A stretch of DNA of 17,510 nucleotides from an uncultured Leptotrichia sp. (lineage in GTDB: Bacteria; Fusobacteriota; Fusobacteriia; Fusobacteriales; Leptotrichiaceae): the NCBI GenBank assembly GCA_938017765.1, contig CALIJH010000145.1:1-17510 (forward strand). Direction: 5' to 3'. The translations under genes and the position numbers were made by a program. The notes below the pieces were generated by a model that worked only from the letters and a program-made list of their open reading frames with translations, had not been told where the DNA came from and ran no database searches. This document shows positions 7,308-15,531 of the stretch, one piece after another. The first letter of the stretch is position 1. The number at the start of each line of letters is the position of its first letter.

Positions 7308-8246
7308 CTATAATTTCAAGTCCTGTCCACTTGCTTTTGCATCAAGTATTTTCTTAACTAATGTAGCAACATGGGCTCCTGCTTCTGATGAAGGAGTTCC
7401 GTCCTTGTGAATGTTTGATACAACAGTTCTTTTTGCTTCGGATATTCCCGGTCTTGCTTTATAAGTAATGTAGGCACTCATACTTTCAGCAGTTGTAAGT
7501 CCCGGTCTTTCTCCTATAAGCATACATACTACATCAGCATTTAGTATTTCTCCGACATGGTCTCCTGCTCCGACTCTTCCGTATTTTATAAAGAAAGTAT
7601 TTCCTGTTTCAATTCCGTATCCTTTAAGCCCATTTAACAATGCAGGTATTATATTTTTGGCATTTGCTTCTACAGCAGTTGAGCTTAACCCGTCGGAAAG
7701 TAATATTTGTACTGTAGGATTTTTCTTACATTTTTCTTCTATTATTTTTATACCCTCAGGAGAGATTCTTCTTCCCAAGTCAGGTCTTGTTATATACTGG
7801 TCTCTGCTTTCGCATTCAGTAGTAACTTCAAACAATCCCAATTCATCAAGAAATTCAGTAGGAACATCATTAAATACTGCGTCCTGTGCGGCAGCATGGT
7901 CTGCTCTCAATCTTAGCAATACTTCTGTTTTCATTCTTGTTCCTGCCCTACCGATACCAAGTCTTGCAGATGTTTTCTGTTTCAGTTTCATATATTCTTC
8001 CCTGTCTTCAGGACTGTTTACTAACATCTGGTCTTTGATATTTATTTGTCCAATATCTCTTACTTCTCCGTTTACTATATGCGGATTTTCACGTGTTTCT
8101 TCACTCTTTGTTGAAGAAGCTGCATTACTATAGTTTGTACTATTTGCTGATGTTGTGTTTGCTCCTGTAGATACAGGCGTTTCACCGGTTTTCATTTCAC
8201 CTATTATTTTTTCGATTACGTCTTTTAGTTCTCTTTCTGATAACAT
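7308..8246 (-). CDS. eutC: Ethanolamine ammonia-lyase small subunit EutC
   Basis: EutC pairs with EutB to form the adenosylcobalamin-dependent lyase that turns ethanolamine into acetaldehyde and ammonia, and it contributes to cobalamin binding. The 312-residue product has the usual catalytic domain from about residue 65: RLGIGRAGTRMKTEVLLRLR, ADHAAAQDAVF, ILLSDGLSSTA, and RVGAGDHVGEILNADVVCML followed by IGERPGLTTAESMSAYI. Residues 1-19 form an amphipathic helix (SERELKDVIEKIIGEMK), the segment that directs the lyase to the microcompartment in Salmonella, and are joined to the core by a Ser/Thr/Asn-rich linker (about 20-50). The ATG at 8246 follows GGGAGG and lies 13 bp after eutB's stop, so the two subunits are probably made in step. 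Confidence 0.97.
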   Translation of the reverse strand: MLSERELKDVIEKIIGEMKTGETPVSTGANTTSANSTNYSNAASSTKSEETRENPHIVNGEVRDIGQINIKDQMLVNSPEDREEYMKLKQKTSARLGIGRAGTRMKTEVLLRLRADHAAAQDAVFNDVPTEFLDELGLFEVTTECESRDQYITRPDLGRRISPEGIKIIEEKCKKNPTVQILLSDGLSSTAVEANAKNIIPALLNGLKGYGIETGNTFFIKYGRVGAGDHVGEILNADVVCMLIGERPGLTTAESMSAYITYKARPGISEAKRTVVSNIHKDGTPSSEAGAHVATLVKKILDAKASGQDLKL

Positions 8247-8259
8247 TGATTTATCCTCC

Positions 8260-9624
8260 CTATTTTAAGAAAATTGAAGCATCTCCCGCTCTATCTGTAA
8301 GTTTTCCGTCTTTCATTATACCCATTTTTTCCAACCATTTTTCAAAAGGTCTTATAGGTCTTCTGTCGCACAGCTGTCTTAATGTCGCGTCATCATGATA
8401 AGAAGATGTCTGATAGTTCAGCATGATGTCGTCTCCCGCAGGTATAGCCATAAAGTAGTTACATCCTGCTACTGTCAGCAATACTTTCAGGTTTTCTATA
8501 TCATTCTGGTCTGTTTTCATATGGTTAGTGTAACATGCGTCAACTCCCATTGATATCCCTGTCAGTTTACCCATAAAGTGGTCTTCAAGACCTGCTCTTA
8601 TTACCTGTTTACTGTTATATAAATATTCAGGTCCGATAAATCCTACAACTGTATTTACAATGAAAGGGTCAAATCTTTTAGCAAAACCGTAACATCTTGC
8701 TTCCATTGTAACCTGATCGCAACCGTGGTGAGCGTCTGATGATAATTCCGAGCCTTGTCCTGTTTCAAAGTACATTACGTTAGGTCCTGTAGCCGTACCA
8801 TGTTTCAGTGCCAAATCTTTTGCTTCCTGTATCATACTTCCAGTTATTCCGAAAGCTTCATTTCCTTTTTCAGACCCTGCTATACTTTGGAAAATCAAAT
8901 CTGTAGGCGCTCCTCTTCTAACTGCTTCCATTTGTGTAGTTACGTGAGCCAGTACACATATTTGTGTAGGTATTTCCCATTTAGTCTTTATTTCATGAAA
9001 TCTCTGTAATACTCTCATAACACTGTCAACACTGTCATCAACAGGGTTTAATCCCAATAATGCGTCTCCTTGTCCAAAGCTTAATCCTTCGTATGTGGAT
9101 AACATAATTCCGTCAGGATCGTCAGTAGTATGATTAGGCTGCAATCTCGTTGCAAGTATTCCTTCTCCTCCTATTTCCGTATTACAGAATTTTTTAATTC
9201 TTATTTTACTTGCTCCCTGAATAAGGTCCATATTACTCATAAGTTTGGCAACTGCGGCTATCATTTCACTTGTAAGCCCTTTACTTATTCTGCTAATATG
9301 TGCTCCTGAAGTTTTACTGTCCAAAATCCATTCTCTCAGTTCACTCACTGTCCAGTTTTTTATTTCTCCGTAAATTTTTTCATTTACATCATCCTGTATT
9401 ATTCTTGTTACTTCATCTTCTTCATAAGGTACTGCCGGATTGTTTCTCAAATCTGCCAGTGTCAATTCGGCCAGAACAGCTTTAGCCGCTACTCTTTCTT
9501 CGGCTGTACTTGCACTTACTCCTGCAAGTTCATCTCCTGATCTGTATTCACTTGCTTTGTTCTGTACATCTTTTACAGACTTAAATTCATAAGTATGACC
9601 GAATAATTTTGTTTTTAATACCAT
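8260..9624 (-). CDS. eutB: Ethanolamine ammonia-lyase large subunit EutB
   Basis: EutB is the catalytic TIM-barrel subunit of the adenosylcobalamin-dependent ethanolamine ammonia-lyase. From the ATG at 9624 the protein has 454 residues and is nearly collinear with the E. coli enzyme. Residues I recall as substrate ligands there fall at the same numbers here: R160 and Q162 (ATRLQPN), N193 (GLNP), E287 (YFETGQGS), D362 (MGVDACYTNH) and M392. Other hallmarks are RSGDELAGV (28-36), YEGLSFGQGDALLG (178-191), CVLAHVTTQMEAVRRGAP (223-240) and GPEYLYN. The start is placed at the ATG because AGAGAGG sits eight bases before it; an in-frame GTG at 9633 overlaps that ribosome site. It lies between eutA and eutC. 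Identification is secure. Confidence 0.98.
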   Translation of the reverse strand: MVLKTKLFGHTYEFKSVKDVQNKASEYRSGDELAGVSASTAEERVAAKAVLAELTLADLRNNPAVPYEEDEVTRIIQDDVNEKIYGEIKNWTVSELREWILDSKTSGAHISRISKGLTSEMIAAVAKLMSNMDLIQGASKIRIKKFCNTEIGGEGILATRLQPNHTTDDPDGIMLSTYEGLSFGQGDALLGLNPVDDSVDSVMRVLQRFHEIKTKWEIPTQICVLAHVTTQMEAVRRGAPTDLIFQSIAGSEKGNEAFGITGSMIQEAKDLALKHGTATGPNVMYFETGQGSELSSDAHHGCDQVTMEARCYGFAKRFDPFIVNTVVGFIGPEYLYNSKQVIRAGLEDHFMGKLTGISMGVDACYTNHMKTDQNDIENLKVLLTVAGCNYFMAIPAGDDIMLNYQTSSYHDDATLRQLCDRRPIRPFEKWLEKMGIMKDGKLTDRAGDASIFLK

Positions 9625-9651
9625 GTTATACACCTCTCTAAGATTTTTATT

Positions 9652-11082
9652 TTAATAACTGAATACCAGTGTTTTTATTACAACAGGCAGAACATTTCCG
9701 TTTCCTAACGGTGCTCCTATATCAATGTAATCTCCGTCTCTGACTTTGACACTGTCTATACAGATTATGTCATAATCATTCAGTTCCAGTTTCATACATT
9801 GTCCCAATACTTTTGCCATATCATTTTCGACTATGACGATTGCAGGATACTTTTTATTATGTTTTCTTTTTATAATATCCGAAATTACCGAAGATAATTC
9901 CATTATTTCATTGTATGCCATATTATGTTTACCTTTTAAGGCAAGGGCCACATTGTCTATTTCATTTTCAGAATTAAACCAGTCCAGTTTACCTTCTATG
10001 ACTTTACCTAATTCATTGTACGGCAGTTTTTCATCCGACTCGGATAATTTCAGGACAGGAATATTTTTTATCGGGAAAATCCCCTCGGTATAAGTTATTG
10101 TGCTTCCGCTTATTTCCGTTGTATGACTTCCCGCTCCTACTACTGTTGCTCCTATTGTTTCGCTAAGTCTTGTAGGCTCTATATTCAATTCTTTCAAAAC
10201 TTTTACTATTTCTTCTCCGAGTACTATTCCTATATCGTTATATTTATATAAGTCCTTTTCTACTCTTCCATAAATGAAATCTGCAACTCCTCCTGTAAAT
10301 GAATAGTGTTTAATATCCTTATTCTGTTTCTTAAAATCCTTGTATGTTACAATTTTTTTGTATAATTCAGTTTTAGGGATTAATTCCACACTTTCAAAAA
10401 TAAGCTGTGCCATTCTTCTTGTTATTTTTCTTAAATCTGCTTCACTTATTTTTCTACCTAATTCAAGTTTTACATTTACATCATCGGCAATATCGTACAT
10501 TTTTTTGAAAATATAACGTGTATTCCCATTTTCATCAAATTTTATAAGTCTTCCTCCGATGTCAAGACAGGTAGTATCTTCCACTTCTCCTCTATTGAAT
10601 ACTACATTGTTTGTAGTACCTCCTCCTATATCAAAGTTTACGATACTTGTATTTTTTTCTTCCGAGTAGCCGTAAGCTCCCGAACCTTTTCCCGCAATAA
10701 TACTTTCAAGGTCAGGCCCTGCCGTTGCAACGACGAAATCACCTGCCATTCCACTAAGTATCTGCAATACTTCTTTTGCATTTTCCTTTCTTGCAGTATC
10801 CCCTGTTATTATTACCGCTCCTGTAGAGACATCTTCATATCTGATGTTGGCTTTTACGTATTCAGCTTCTATTATTTCTTTGACTTTTTTCGCGTCAATC
10901 TTTGTTTCATTTTCCAACGGAGTAATATATATATCACTTCTATAAATAACTTCTTTTCCTATTATTTTTATTTGAGGAGCTGTAAATGCCGAGCCTCTGT
11001 TTTCTATATAAATCTTGGAAAATATAAGCTGAGTTGTAGAAGTTCCTATATCTATTCCTACGCTTAATATCTCTTCTGTCAT
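9652..11082 (-). CDS. eutA: EutA, ethanolamine ammonia-lyase reactivating factor
   Basis: EutA is an ATP-dependent chaperone-like factor that releases damaged cobalamin from inactivated EutBC so that intact cofactor can bind. The product belongs to the actin/Hsp70-type ATPase fold: the phosphate-1 loop is GIDIGTSTTQ (residues 9-18) and the phosphate-2 loop NFDIGGGTTNN (149-159); further conserved stretches are IITGDTARKENA (91-102), VATAGPDLESIIAGKGSGA (118-136) and ETIGATVVGAGSHTTEISG in the second half. The ATG at 11082 gives 476 residues and has AAAGGAG six bases before it. A GTG start at 11103 is less likely because it precedes the ribosome site. It sits between eutW and eutB. A weak TATTAT box lies in the 59 bp upstream but no good -35 goes with it. 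Confidence 0.96.
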   Translation of the reverse strand: MTEEILSVGIDIGTSTTQLIFSKIYIENRGSAFTAPQIKIIGKEVIYRSDIYITPLENETKIDAKKVKEIIEAEYVKANIRYEDVSTGAVIITGDTARKENAKEVLQILSGMAGDFVVATAGPDLESIIAGKGSGAYGYSEEKNTSIVNFDIGGGTTNNVVFNRGEVEDTTCLDIGGRLIKFDENGNTRYIFKKMYDIADDVNVKLELGRKISEADLRKITRRMAQLIFESVELIPKTELYKKIVTYKDFKKQNKDIKHYSFTGGVADFIYGRVEKDLYKYNDIGIVLGEEIVKVLKELNIEPTRLSETIGATVVGAGSHTTEISGSTITYTEGIFPIKNIPVLKLSESDEKLPYNELGKVIEGKLDWFNSENEIDNVALALKGKHNMAYNEIMELSSVISDIIKRKHNKKYPAIVIVENDMAKVLGQCMKLELNDYDIICIDSVKVRDGDYIDIGAPLGNGNVLPVVIKTLVFSY

Positions 11083-11140
11083 TTCAGACTCCTTTGTCTT
11101 CACTGATATTTTCTATAATACAAACTAATTTTAAGATAAA

Positions 11141-12544
11141 TTAATTTTCAAATCCAAAACTGATTTCAGTTCCTTTATCTCCGGTTTTTACGTTCAAATC
11201 TCCGTATAGTTTTTCTTTTACAAGACTTTTTACTATCTGTAATCCTATACTTCCTTTGTCAAAATCTTTTTCATTCATCCCTATTCCGTCATCGCTTATG
11301 GAAATATAAGACTTCATTTCTCCTCTTTTTACTTTGACAGTTATCCGTCCGTTATCCTTTCCCTTAAAGGCATGCTTTATGCAGTTTTCGACCAGTTCAT
11401 TTACTATGAGAGCTATTGTTGTAGCTTTGTCCGAGCTGATTTCAAAGTTATCTCCCGTTACGTCTATTTTCAGTTTTACCCGTCCGTCCAGATTTTCTCT
11501 TAAGGAATTTTTTAAAATCTTATTTATGACTTCTTTTATTTCGAGTTCATCAAGTCCATTCTGGGCAAGCAGCTCATGAGTTACCGAAATACTAAGTATT
11601 CTGTTTATACTGTCGCTGAATGCGGCTTTGACAGCCTTGTCATCGGTCTTTCTCGCCTGTATTCTCAATAAGCTCGCTATTGTCTGCAAATTATTTTTTA
11701 CCCTATGGTGTATTTCCTTTATTACGACAGATTTTAAAACCAGTTCTTTTTCCTTGACTTTGATTTCAGTGATGTCTTTTATAAACAGGACTATGTTCTT
11801 AATGTTTTCAGTCTCTTTTATTAAAAAATATTCCATACTTAAAACCATATTTGATATACTTATATCCGTTTTTTTATTCATTTTTCCGCTCAGGACGTCC
11901 TCAAATTCAACGTTATCTATTACAATGTTGTCAAATTTTTCTCCAAGAACAAAATCTTTATAGCCGATTTTCCTGTATATGTACTTTGCTCTGGAATTAG
12001 CATATATACATACACCTTCTTCGTTAAAAATTATAATTCCGTCATTTATATAGTCGATAATTCTCCGTTCCCTTGACATTTCCACAGAACTTATAAGAAT
12101 ATCGTCAGTCGCGTTGTTCAGAAAACTCAGTTCTTTATTCAAGCTTTCTTCATTTACGCCTTCTTCGACTATAAGAACGGCAATTATCACTTTATCATCT
12201 TCGTCGCTCTTTATAGGCACTACATTTTGAGTTACAATTTTATTTTCCTGAGTCAGAGCCTTATAATCCCTCGACGGATGCCCCGTCTCAAGAGTCCTTA
12301 GAACGGCAGGTTCATTTCTTCTGTAAGCATATTTCCCTACAACGCTCTGAGTATAGCTCGAACCTGTTCTGGGGTTTGCCTCCGCTACCACTATCGCGGT
12401 ATCCCTGCTTTCCGTCATACAATCTATAAATACGTCGGCTTTCAGCAGCTTACTCAAAACGGGAAGTCCCTCGGATATTTTTTCGAGTTTTTCAATATTC
12501 TTTTTTGAAAGTTTCGTATATTGTTTACATATAGTTCTAAGCAT
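11141..12544 (-). CDS. eutW: EutW ethanolamine-sensing histidine kinase
   Basis: EutW senses ethanolamine and phosphorylates EutV. The 467-residue protein has no membrane segments, so it is cytoplasmic. Domains in order are an N-terminal sensory domain (about 1-135), a PAS-like region (about 160-262), a HisKA_2 dimerisation domain with the H-box IKEIHHRVKNNLQTIASLLR (phospho-acceptor His at about 279-280), and an HATPase domain with NELVENCIKHAF (N-box), DDGIGM (G1) and KGSIGLQIVKSLV (G2). The start is taken as the second of two close ATGs (12544), since GGAG ends six bases before it; the first (12550) abuts the ribosome site. The gene overlaps the end of eutV by 8 bp, so kinase and regulator are probably translationally coupled. 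Its place in mid-operon, between eutG/eutV and eutA, matches the order eutV-W-A-B-C of Firmicutes. Confidence 0.95.
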   Translation of the reverse strand: MLRTICKQYTKLSKKNIEKLEKISEGLPVLSKLLKADVFIDCMTESRDTAIVVAEANPRTGSSYTQSVVGKYAYRRNEPAVLRTLETGHPSRDYKALTQENKIVTQNVVPIKSDEDDKVIIAVLIVEEGVNEESLNKELSFLNNATDDILISSVEMSRERRIIDYINDGIIIFNEEGVCIYANSRAKYIYRKIGYKDFVLGEKFDNIVIDNVEFEDVLSGKMNKKTDISISNMVLSMEYFLIKETENIKNIVLFIKDITEIKVKEKELVLKSVVIKEIHHRVKNNLQTIASLLRIQARKTDDKAVKAAFSDSINRILSISVTHELLAQNGLDELEIKEVINKILKNSLRENLDGRVKLKIDVTGDNFEISSDKATTIALIVNELVENCIKHAFKGKDNGRITVKVKRGEMKSYISISDDGIGMNEKDFDKGSIGLQIVKSLVKEKLYGDLNVKTGDKGTEISFGFEN

Positions 12545-13115
12545 TTTCATCTCCGGACAAAATTATAATATCTGCGATTTTACCCATATCACATCTTTTA
12601 TTCATACTTAGTGTTCTAATATATTCGTAAGCCTCATTTTCAGTAAAATTTCTTGTTTTCATCAGAAGACTTTTTGCGATGTCTATTTTCTTTCTGTCTT
12701 CCAGCTTCTGACTCGTCTTTATATATTTCTTTTCGAGCTTTTCAAATTCTTCCTGTTTGTTAAATATGATTTCCAGATTTGGAATAAAGGACTTTTCATC
12801 AATAGGTTTTACTATATATCCTATTATTCCTATATTTTTGGCTTCTTCTATAAATTCTTTATTGGAATAAGCTGTAAGTAAAACAATACCCCTAGATAAT
12901 TTCTCCTCCGTTATTACTTTCGCTGCTTTCAGTCCGTCCAGTATAGGCATTTTAACGTCCATTATTACAAAATCTGGTTTATATTTCCTACTCTGTTCTA
13001 TTGCGTCAAAGCCGTCTCCCGCTTCAGCAACTACTTCATAATTGGCTTCTCTCAATATCTCACATATATCCATTCTTGTTATCGGTTCATCATCTACAAC
13101 TATTATTTTTCTCAT
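12537..13115 (-). CDS. eutV: EutV response regulator with RNA-binding ANTAR domain
   Basis: EutV is a two-component regulator that, when phosphorylated by EutW, binds dual hairpins in nascent mRNA and prevents termination ahead of eut genes. The 192-residue product has a receiver domain (1-120) with the acidic pair D8/D9, phospho-acceptor D53 (VIMDVKMP), T80 and K102 (YIVKP), followed by a coiled linker and a C-terminal ANTAR domain (about 130-187; KKIDIAKSLLMKTRNFTENE then AYEYIRTLSMNKR). ANTAR domains bind RNA, so control by antitermination is expected. The ATG at 13115 follows AAGGAAG. The gene lies 21 bp after eutG and overlaps eutW by 8 bp. I find no convincing EutV target hairpins in this window. 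Confidence 0.95.
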   Translation of the reverse strand: MRKIIVVDDEPITRMDICEILREANYEVVAEAGDGFDAIEQSRKYKPDFVIMDVKMPILDGLKAAKVITEEKLSRGIVLLTAYSNKEFIEEAKNIGIIGYIVKPIDEKSFIPNLEIIFNKQEEFEKLEKKYIKTSQKLEDRKKIDIAKSLLMKTRNFTENEAYEYIRTLSMNKRCDMGKIADIIILSGDENA

Positions 13116-13136
13116 ACTTCTTCCTTTTCCAAAATT

Positions 13137-14255
13137 TTAATATAAATCTGTCAATAACTGCTTCATTTCCATTTTGCTGAATTTTCTTGGATTGTCAGCC
13201 GTACACATATCATTTTCTATTTGTTCGATTATGCTTTCCATTTCGGCAAAAAACTGTTCTTCGGGAATTCCCAAATCTTTCAGTCTATTAGGTATGCCCA
13301 TTTTGAAACTTCTCATTTCCACAGCTTTTGCCAGAGTTTCAGCTCCGTCTTTATCATCTCTCGGAGTAAATCCTAAAGCTTCGGCTATTTCCCTGTAATA
13401 TTTTGCAGCATCTTTATTTTGTGCGTTAAACAGTATAACTTTCGGCATTATCACCGCATTGAGTTTGCCATGAGGCTTATGAAATCTTGCCCCCAATGAG
13501 TGAGCTATACTGTGATTTATTCCTAAAGCCGCATTACTGAATGCAACTCCCGCCATACACGAAGCAATCTGCAAATCTATTCTTTCTCTTTCGAGCTGAG
13601 GATTTTCAAAATTATTTACCAAATCGGCAAATACAGTTTTTATCGCTCCTATAGCCAATGTATTTGTAAACAGATTTCTCGCTTTTGAAACATAGGCTTC
13701 TATAGCGTGTGTCAAAACGTCCATTCCCGTATCCGCAATTATTGAAGGCGGCAAAGTTTTTATAAACTCGGGATTGAGTATCGCTATATCGGGAAGCATT
13801 TCACTGTCGCTTAGAGGTATTTTTTTGCTTTGAGTAGTAACAACGGCATAAGATGTTACTTCCGATCCGGTTCCACTTGTTGTAGGAATAGCTATAAATT
13901 TAGGCTTTTTATATTCACCCATTGCTCTTTTTATTTTATTCGTAAAGTAAATCATTGATTTACATGCGTCTATGGGAGAGCCTCCTCCTAAAGCTATTAT
14001 AACATCAGGCTCGTATGCACTAAGCTCCAGCATACCTTTTATGATTTCCTCGTCCGTAGGGTCAGGTTTTACATCTGAATATATTTTAGCTTCTATTCCT
14101 CTTGATTTCAGAATGTTTGTTATTCTGTCCGCTACTTTTAATTTTACCATATTTTCATCAGTTACCAAAAATACTTTTTCCATTTCCAAAGTTCTCAATA
14201 TATCCAAAGAATTAGGCCCGAAATAAATATCAGGTTTTATTTGAAACAAATCCAT
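13137..14255 (-). CDS. eutG: EutG-type iron-containing alcohol dehydrogenase
   Basis: This group III alcohol dehydrogenase reduces acetaldehyde to ethanol and so regenerates NAD+ for EutE inside the compartment. The 372-residue product has the nucleotide-binding GGGSPIDACKSM (90-101), PTTSGTGSEVT (124-134), and the metal-binding residues D179 and H183 (GMDVLTHAIEAYVS), H248 (GINHSIAHSLGA) and H262 (FHKPHGKLNAV), with the 14-residue gap between the last two seen in the FucO family. Length is standard and there is no obvious targeting extension. The ATG at 14255 lies after AAAGGAAG, with a rather long spacer of about 10 bases. It is flanked by the EutQ-N-like gene and eutV. Family membership is certain; the name EutG rests mainly on context. 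Confidence 0.93.
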   Translation of the reverse strand: MDLFQIKPDIYFGPNSLDILRTLEMEKVFLVTDENMVKLKVADRITNILKSRGIEAKIYSDVKPDPTDEEIIKGMLELSAYEPDVIIALGGGSPIDACKSMIYFTNKIKRAMGEYKKPKFIAIPTTSGTGSEVTSYAVVTTQSKKIPLSDSEMLPDIAILNPEFIKTLPPSIIADTGMDVLTHAIEAYVSKARNLFTNTLAIGAIKTVFADLVNNFENPQLERERIDLQIASCMAGVAFSNAALGINHSIAHSLGARFHKPHGKLNAVIMPKVILFNAQNKDAAKYYREIAEALGFTPRDDKDGAETLAKAVEMRSFKMGIPNRLKDLGIPEEQFFAEMESIIEQIENDMCTADNPRKFSKMEMKQLLTDLY

Positions 14256-14273
14256 TTAAAGTCCACTTCCTTT

Positions 14274-14558
14274 CTATGACAATTCTTTCAATCTGGATAA
14301 TATCTTCTGGACTGTTGCGGGGTCAGTTATATTGTATTCTTTTACAAGTATTTCTACGATTTTCTTTTCAAAATCCTGACTGTCTTTTCTCCCTTTGCTT
14401 TTTGCTTCACAGCAGGATTTTTCATATATTACTTCTACTCCCTGTTCCCTGATTTTATCTCTCGCACCGGGAGTAATAATCATATCAGCTGCAATGACTA
14501 ATTTATTATTCTGAACATATTCGGAAAAATTTCCTACTGTTATTAATTTTTTTGCCAT
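14274..14558 (-). CDS. Stand-alone EutQ-N-terminus-like small eut protein
   Basis: This 94-residue protein resembles only the first part of enterobacterial EutQ: KKLITVGNF (3-11) and MIITPGARDKIREQGVEVIY (26-45) correspond to the 'KLIT... IITPEAR' region. The same short module is found at the N-terminus of EutT and the C-terminus of the conserved unknown eut protein in this window. A CC pair (49-50) follows, then a charged linker and a helical C-terminus (residues 62-94, for example KKIVEILVKEY and VQKILSRLKEL) that may be a targeting or interaction helix. The ATG at 14558 has AAGGAG six bases before it; that ribosome site overlaps the stop region of eutN, only 3 bp upstream. EutQ at 3816-4277 lacks this module, so the two could be parts of a split EutQ. 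The module's biochemical role is not known to me. Confidence 0.85.
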   Translation of the reverse strand: MAKKLITVGNFSEYVQNNKLVIAADMIITPGARDKIREQGVEVIYEKSCCEAKSKGRKDSQDFEKKIVEILVKEYNITDPATVQKILSRLKELS

Positions 14559-14561
14559 TTT

Positions 14562-14831
14562 TTACTCCTTATCCGATTCCGGACTGTCTATTATTCCTAC
14601 GATAGTCGCATCTACAGGTGTTCCCGCTTCAAAAATATGTCTTGCAGAACTTCCCGTAACTATTATCACTTTATCGCCCTCTCCGGCTCCTATATAATCG
14701 GCAGCTACTATTTTTCTGCTTCCTTTACCTTCACCGGTTCCTTCTACTTCGACTACCATAAGTTTCAGTCCTTTAAGTTTTTCATCTTTTCTTGTTGCCC
14801 AGACATTATCAATAACTTTTCCTATTAACAT
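14562..14831 (-). CDS. eutN: EutN microcompartment vertex protein (EutN/CcmL family)
   Basis: EutN/CcmL proteins form pentamers that close the vertices of the polyhedral shell. The 89-residue product begins MLIGKVIDNVWATRKDEKL, contains GLKLMVVEV (20-28), AADYIGAGEGDKVIIVTGSS (43-62) and ends the fold with PVDATIVGIIDS, all typical. The start is set at the ATG at 14831, since GAGGA sits just before it and family members begin with this exact M-x-I/L-G-x-V sequence; the in-frame ATGs upstream (14858 and 14849) lie within the preceding gene. It starts 1 bp after the stop of the upstream gene, and its own stop is 3 bp before the next start. Only the vertex protein and EutL are present in this part of the operon. 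Confidence 0.95.
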   Translation of the reverse strand: MLIGKVIDNVWATRKDEKLKGLKLMVVEVEGTGEGKGSRKIVAADYIGAGEGDKVIIVTGSSARHIFEAGTPVDATIVGIIDSPESDKE

Positions 14832-14832
14832 A

Positions 14833-15522
14833 TTACTGTCCTCTTTCATAATATACATTGATATTGTTTTCTTTTATATAATCCATTGCAAGGGAAGTTA
14901 TTTTACTTTTGCTGCCGACTGCAAGTATCTGATTTTTTATCCCAAGATTTCTAAGTTTACTTTCAGTTATCAGCCCTTCTATATAGATTTTTTCTCTTAT
15001 ATCAAGCATATCTTTCACTTCTGTTCTCTTTATGACTTTTATTCCGAATTTTTTTACTTTTTCAAGATATTCATCATAAAGTCTTATAAGAGCAGCAGGC
15101 TCGCTGTATTTTTTATATTCCAGTCCCTCTTCTACGAGGATTACTTCACCGTCGTTAAAAAGATATTCCGTTATAATGCTCTTTTTCCCTTGAGACAGCT
15201 CTATCAGAGCATTTATACAGAGGTTTGACACTATAAGTCTATTCTCATTTTTACCTTGAGCAATTTCTTCCCATGAGCTGCCCAATTTTACATTATCTAA
15301 AATCGGCATATTTTTCTTAAGCTCATCCTTTAATACTTCGTCATTTCCGAGAAAAGCTGTAACAACTGTATTTTCCGATATATTTTTCAAATTTTTCTTA
15401 TTATCGGCATTATCAGTACTGTTTATTATGCCGGTTCTGTCTGACAAAATTTCCTTTTCCCTTTTGGCAATTTCTTTTAACACTTCCCTTGTAAGTATTT
15501 CTACTAATCTTTGAGTATCCAT
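14833..15522 (-). CDS. Conserved eut-operon protein of unknown function (flavoprotein-like, Firmicutes-type)
   Basis: This 229-residue protein corresponds to the conserved family found in eut operons of Firmicutes and Fusobacteria but not in proteobacterial ones (the TIGR02536-like 'eut_hyp' group, by recall). Residues 1-23 form an amphipathic helix (TQRLVEILTREVLKEIAKRE), followed by a polar linker (24-50). The core (52-165) includes VSNLCINALIELSQGKKSII (98-117) and SEPAALIRLYDEYLEKVKKF (140-159), which recalls flavoprotein-like folds seen in other microcompartment loci. Residues 183-227 (GLITESKLRNL... KITSLAMDY... INVYYE) match the small module at the start of EutT and in the 94-residue protein downstream. 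The second of two ATGs (15522) is chosen because AGGAG lies six bases before it; the first (15528) abuts it. Function is unknown. Confidence 0.88.
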   Translation of the reverse strand: MDTQRLVEILTREVLKEIAKREKEILSDRTGIINSTDNADNKKNLKNISENTVVTAFLGNDEVLKDELKKNMPILDNVKLGSSWEEIAQGKNENRLIVSNLCINALIELSQGKKSIITEYLFNDGEVILVEEGLEYKKYSEPAALIRLYDEYLEKVKKFGIKVIKRTEVKDMLDIREKIYIEGLITESKLRNLGIKNQILAVGSKSKITSLAMDYIKENNINVYYERGQ

Positions 15523-15531
15523 TTTCATCTC

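Noticed and set aside
7657..8133. Long plus-strand open frame opposite eutC (and similar ones opposite eutH, eutB, eutA, eutW and eutG)
   Set aside because: They lie wholly within strongly conserved genes on the other strand, lack convincing ribosome sites and have Ser/Phe/Ile-rich translations typical of antisense frames.
11083..11140. Possible internal promoter or EutV target ahead of eutA
   Set aside because: A TATTAT box is present but no acceptable -35 at 16-18 bp, and the stretch folds into no stable hairpin with the expected loop.
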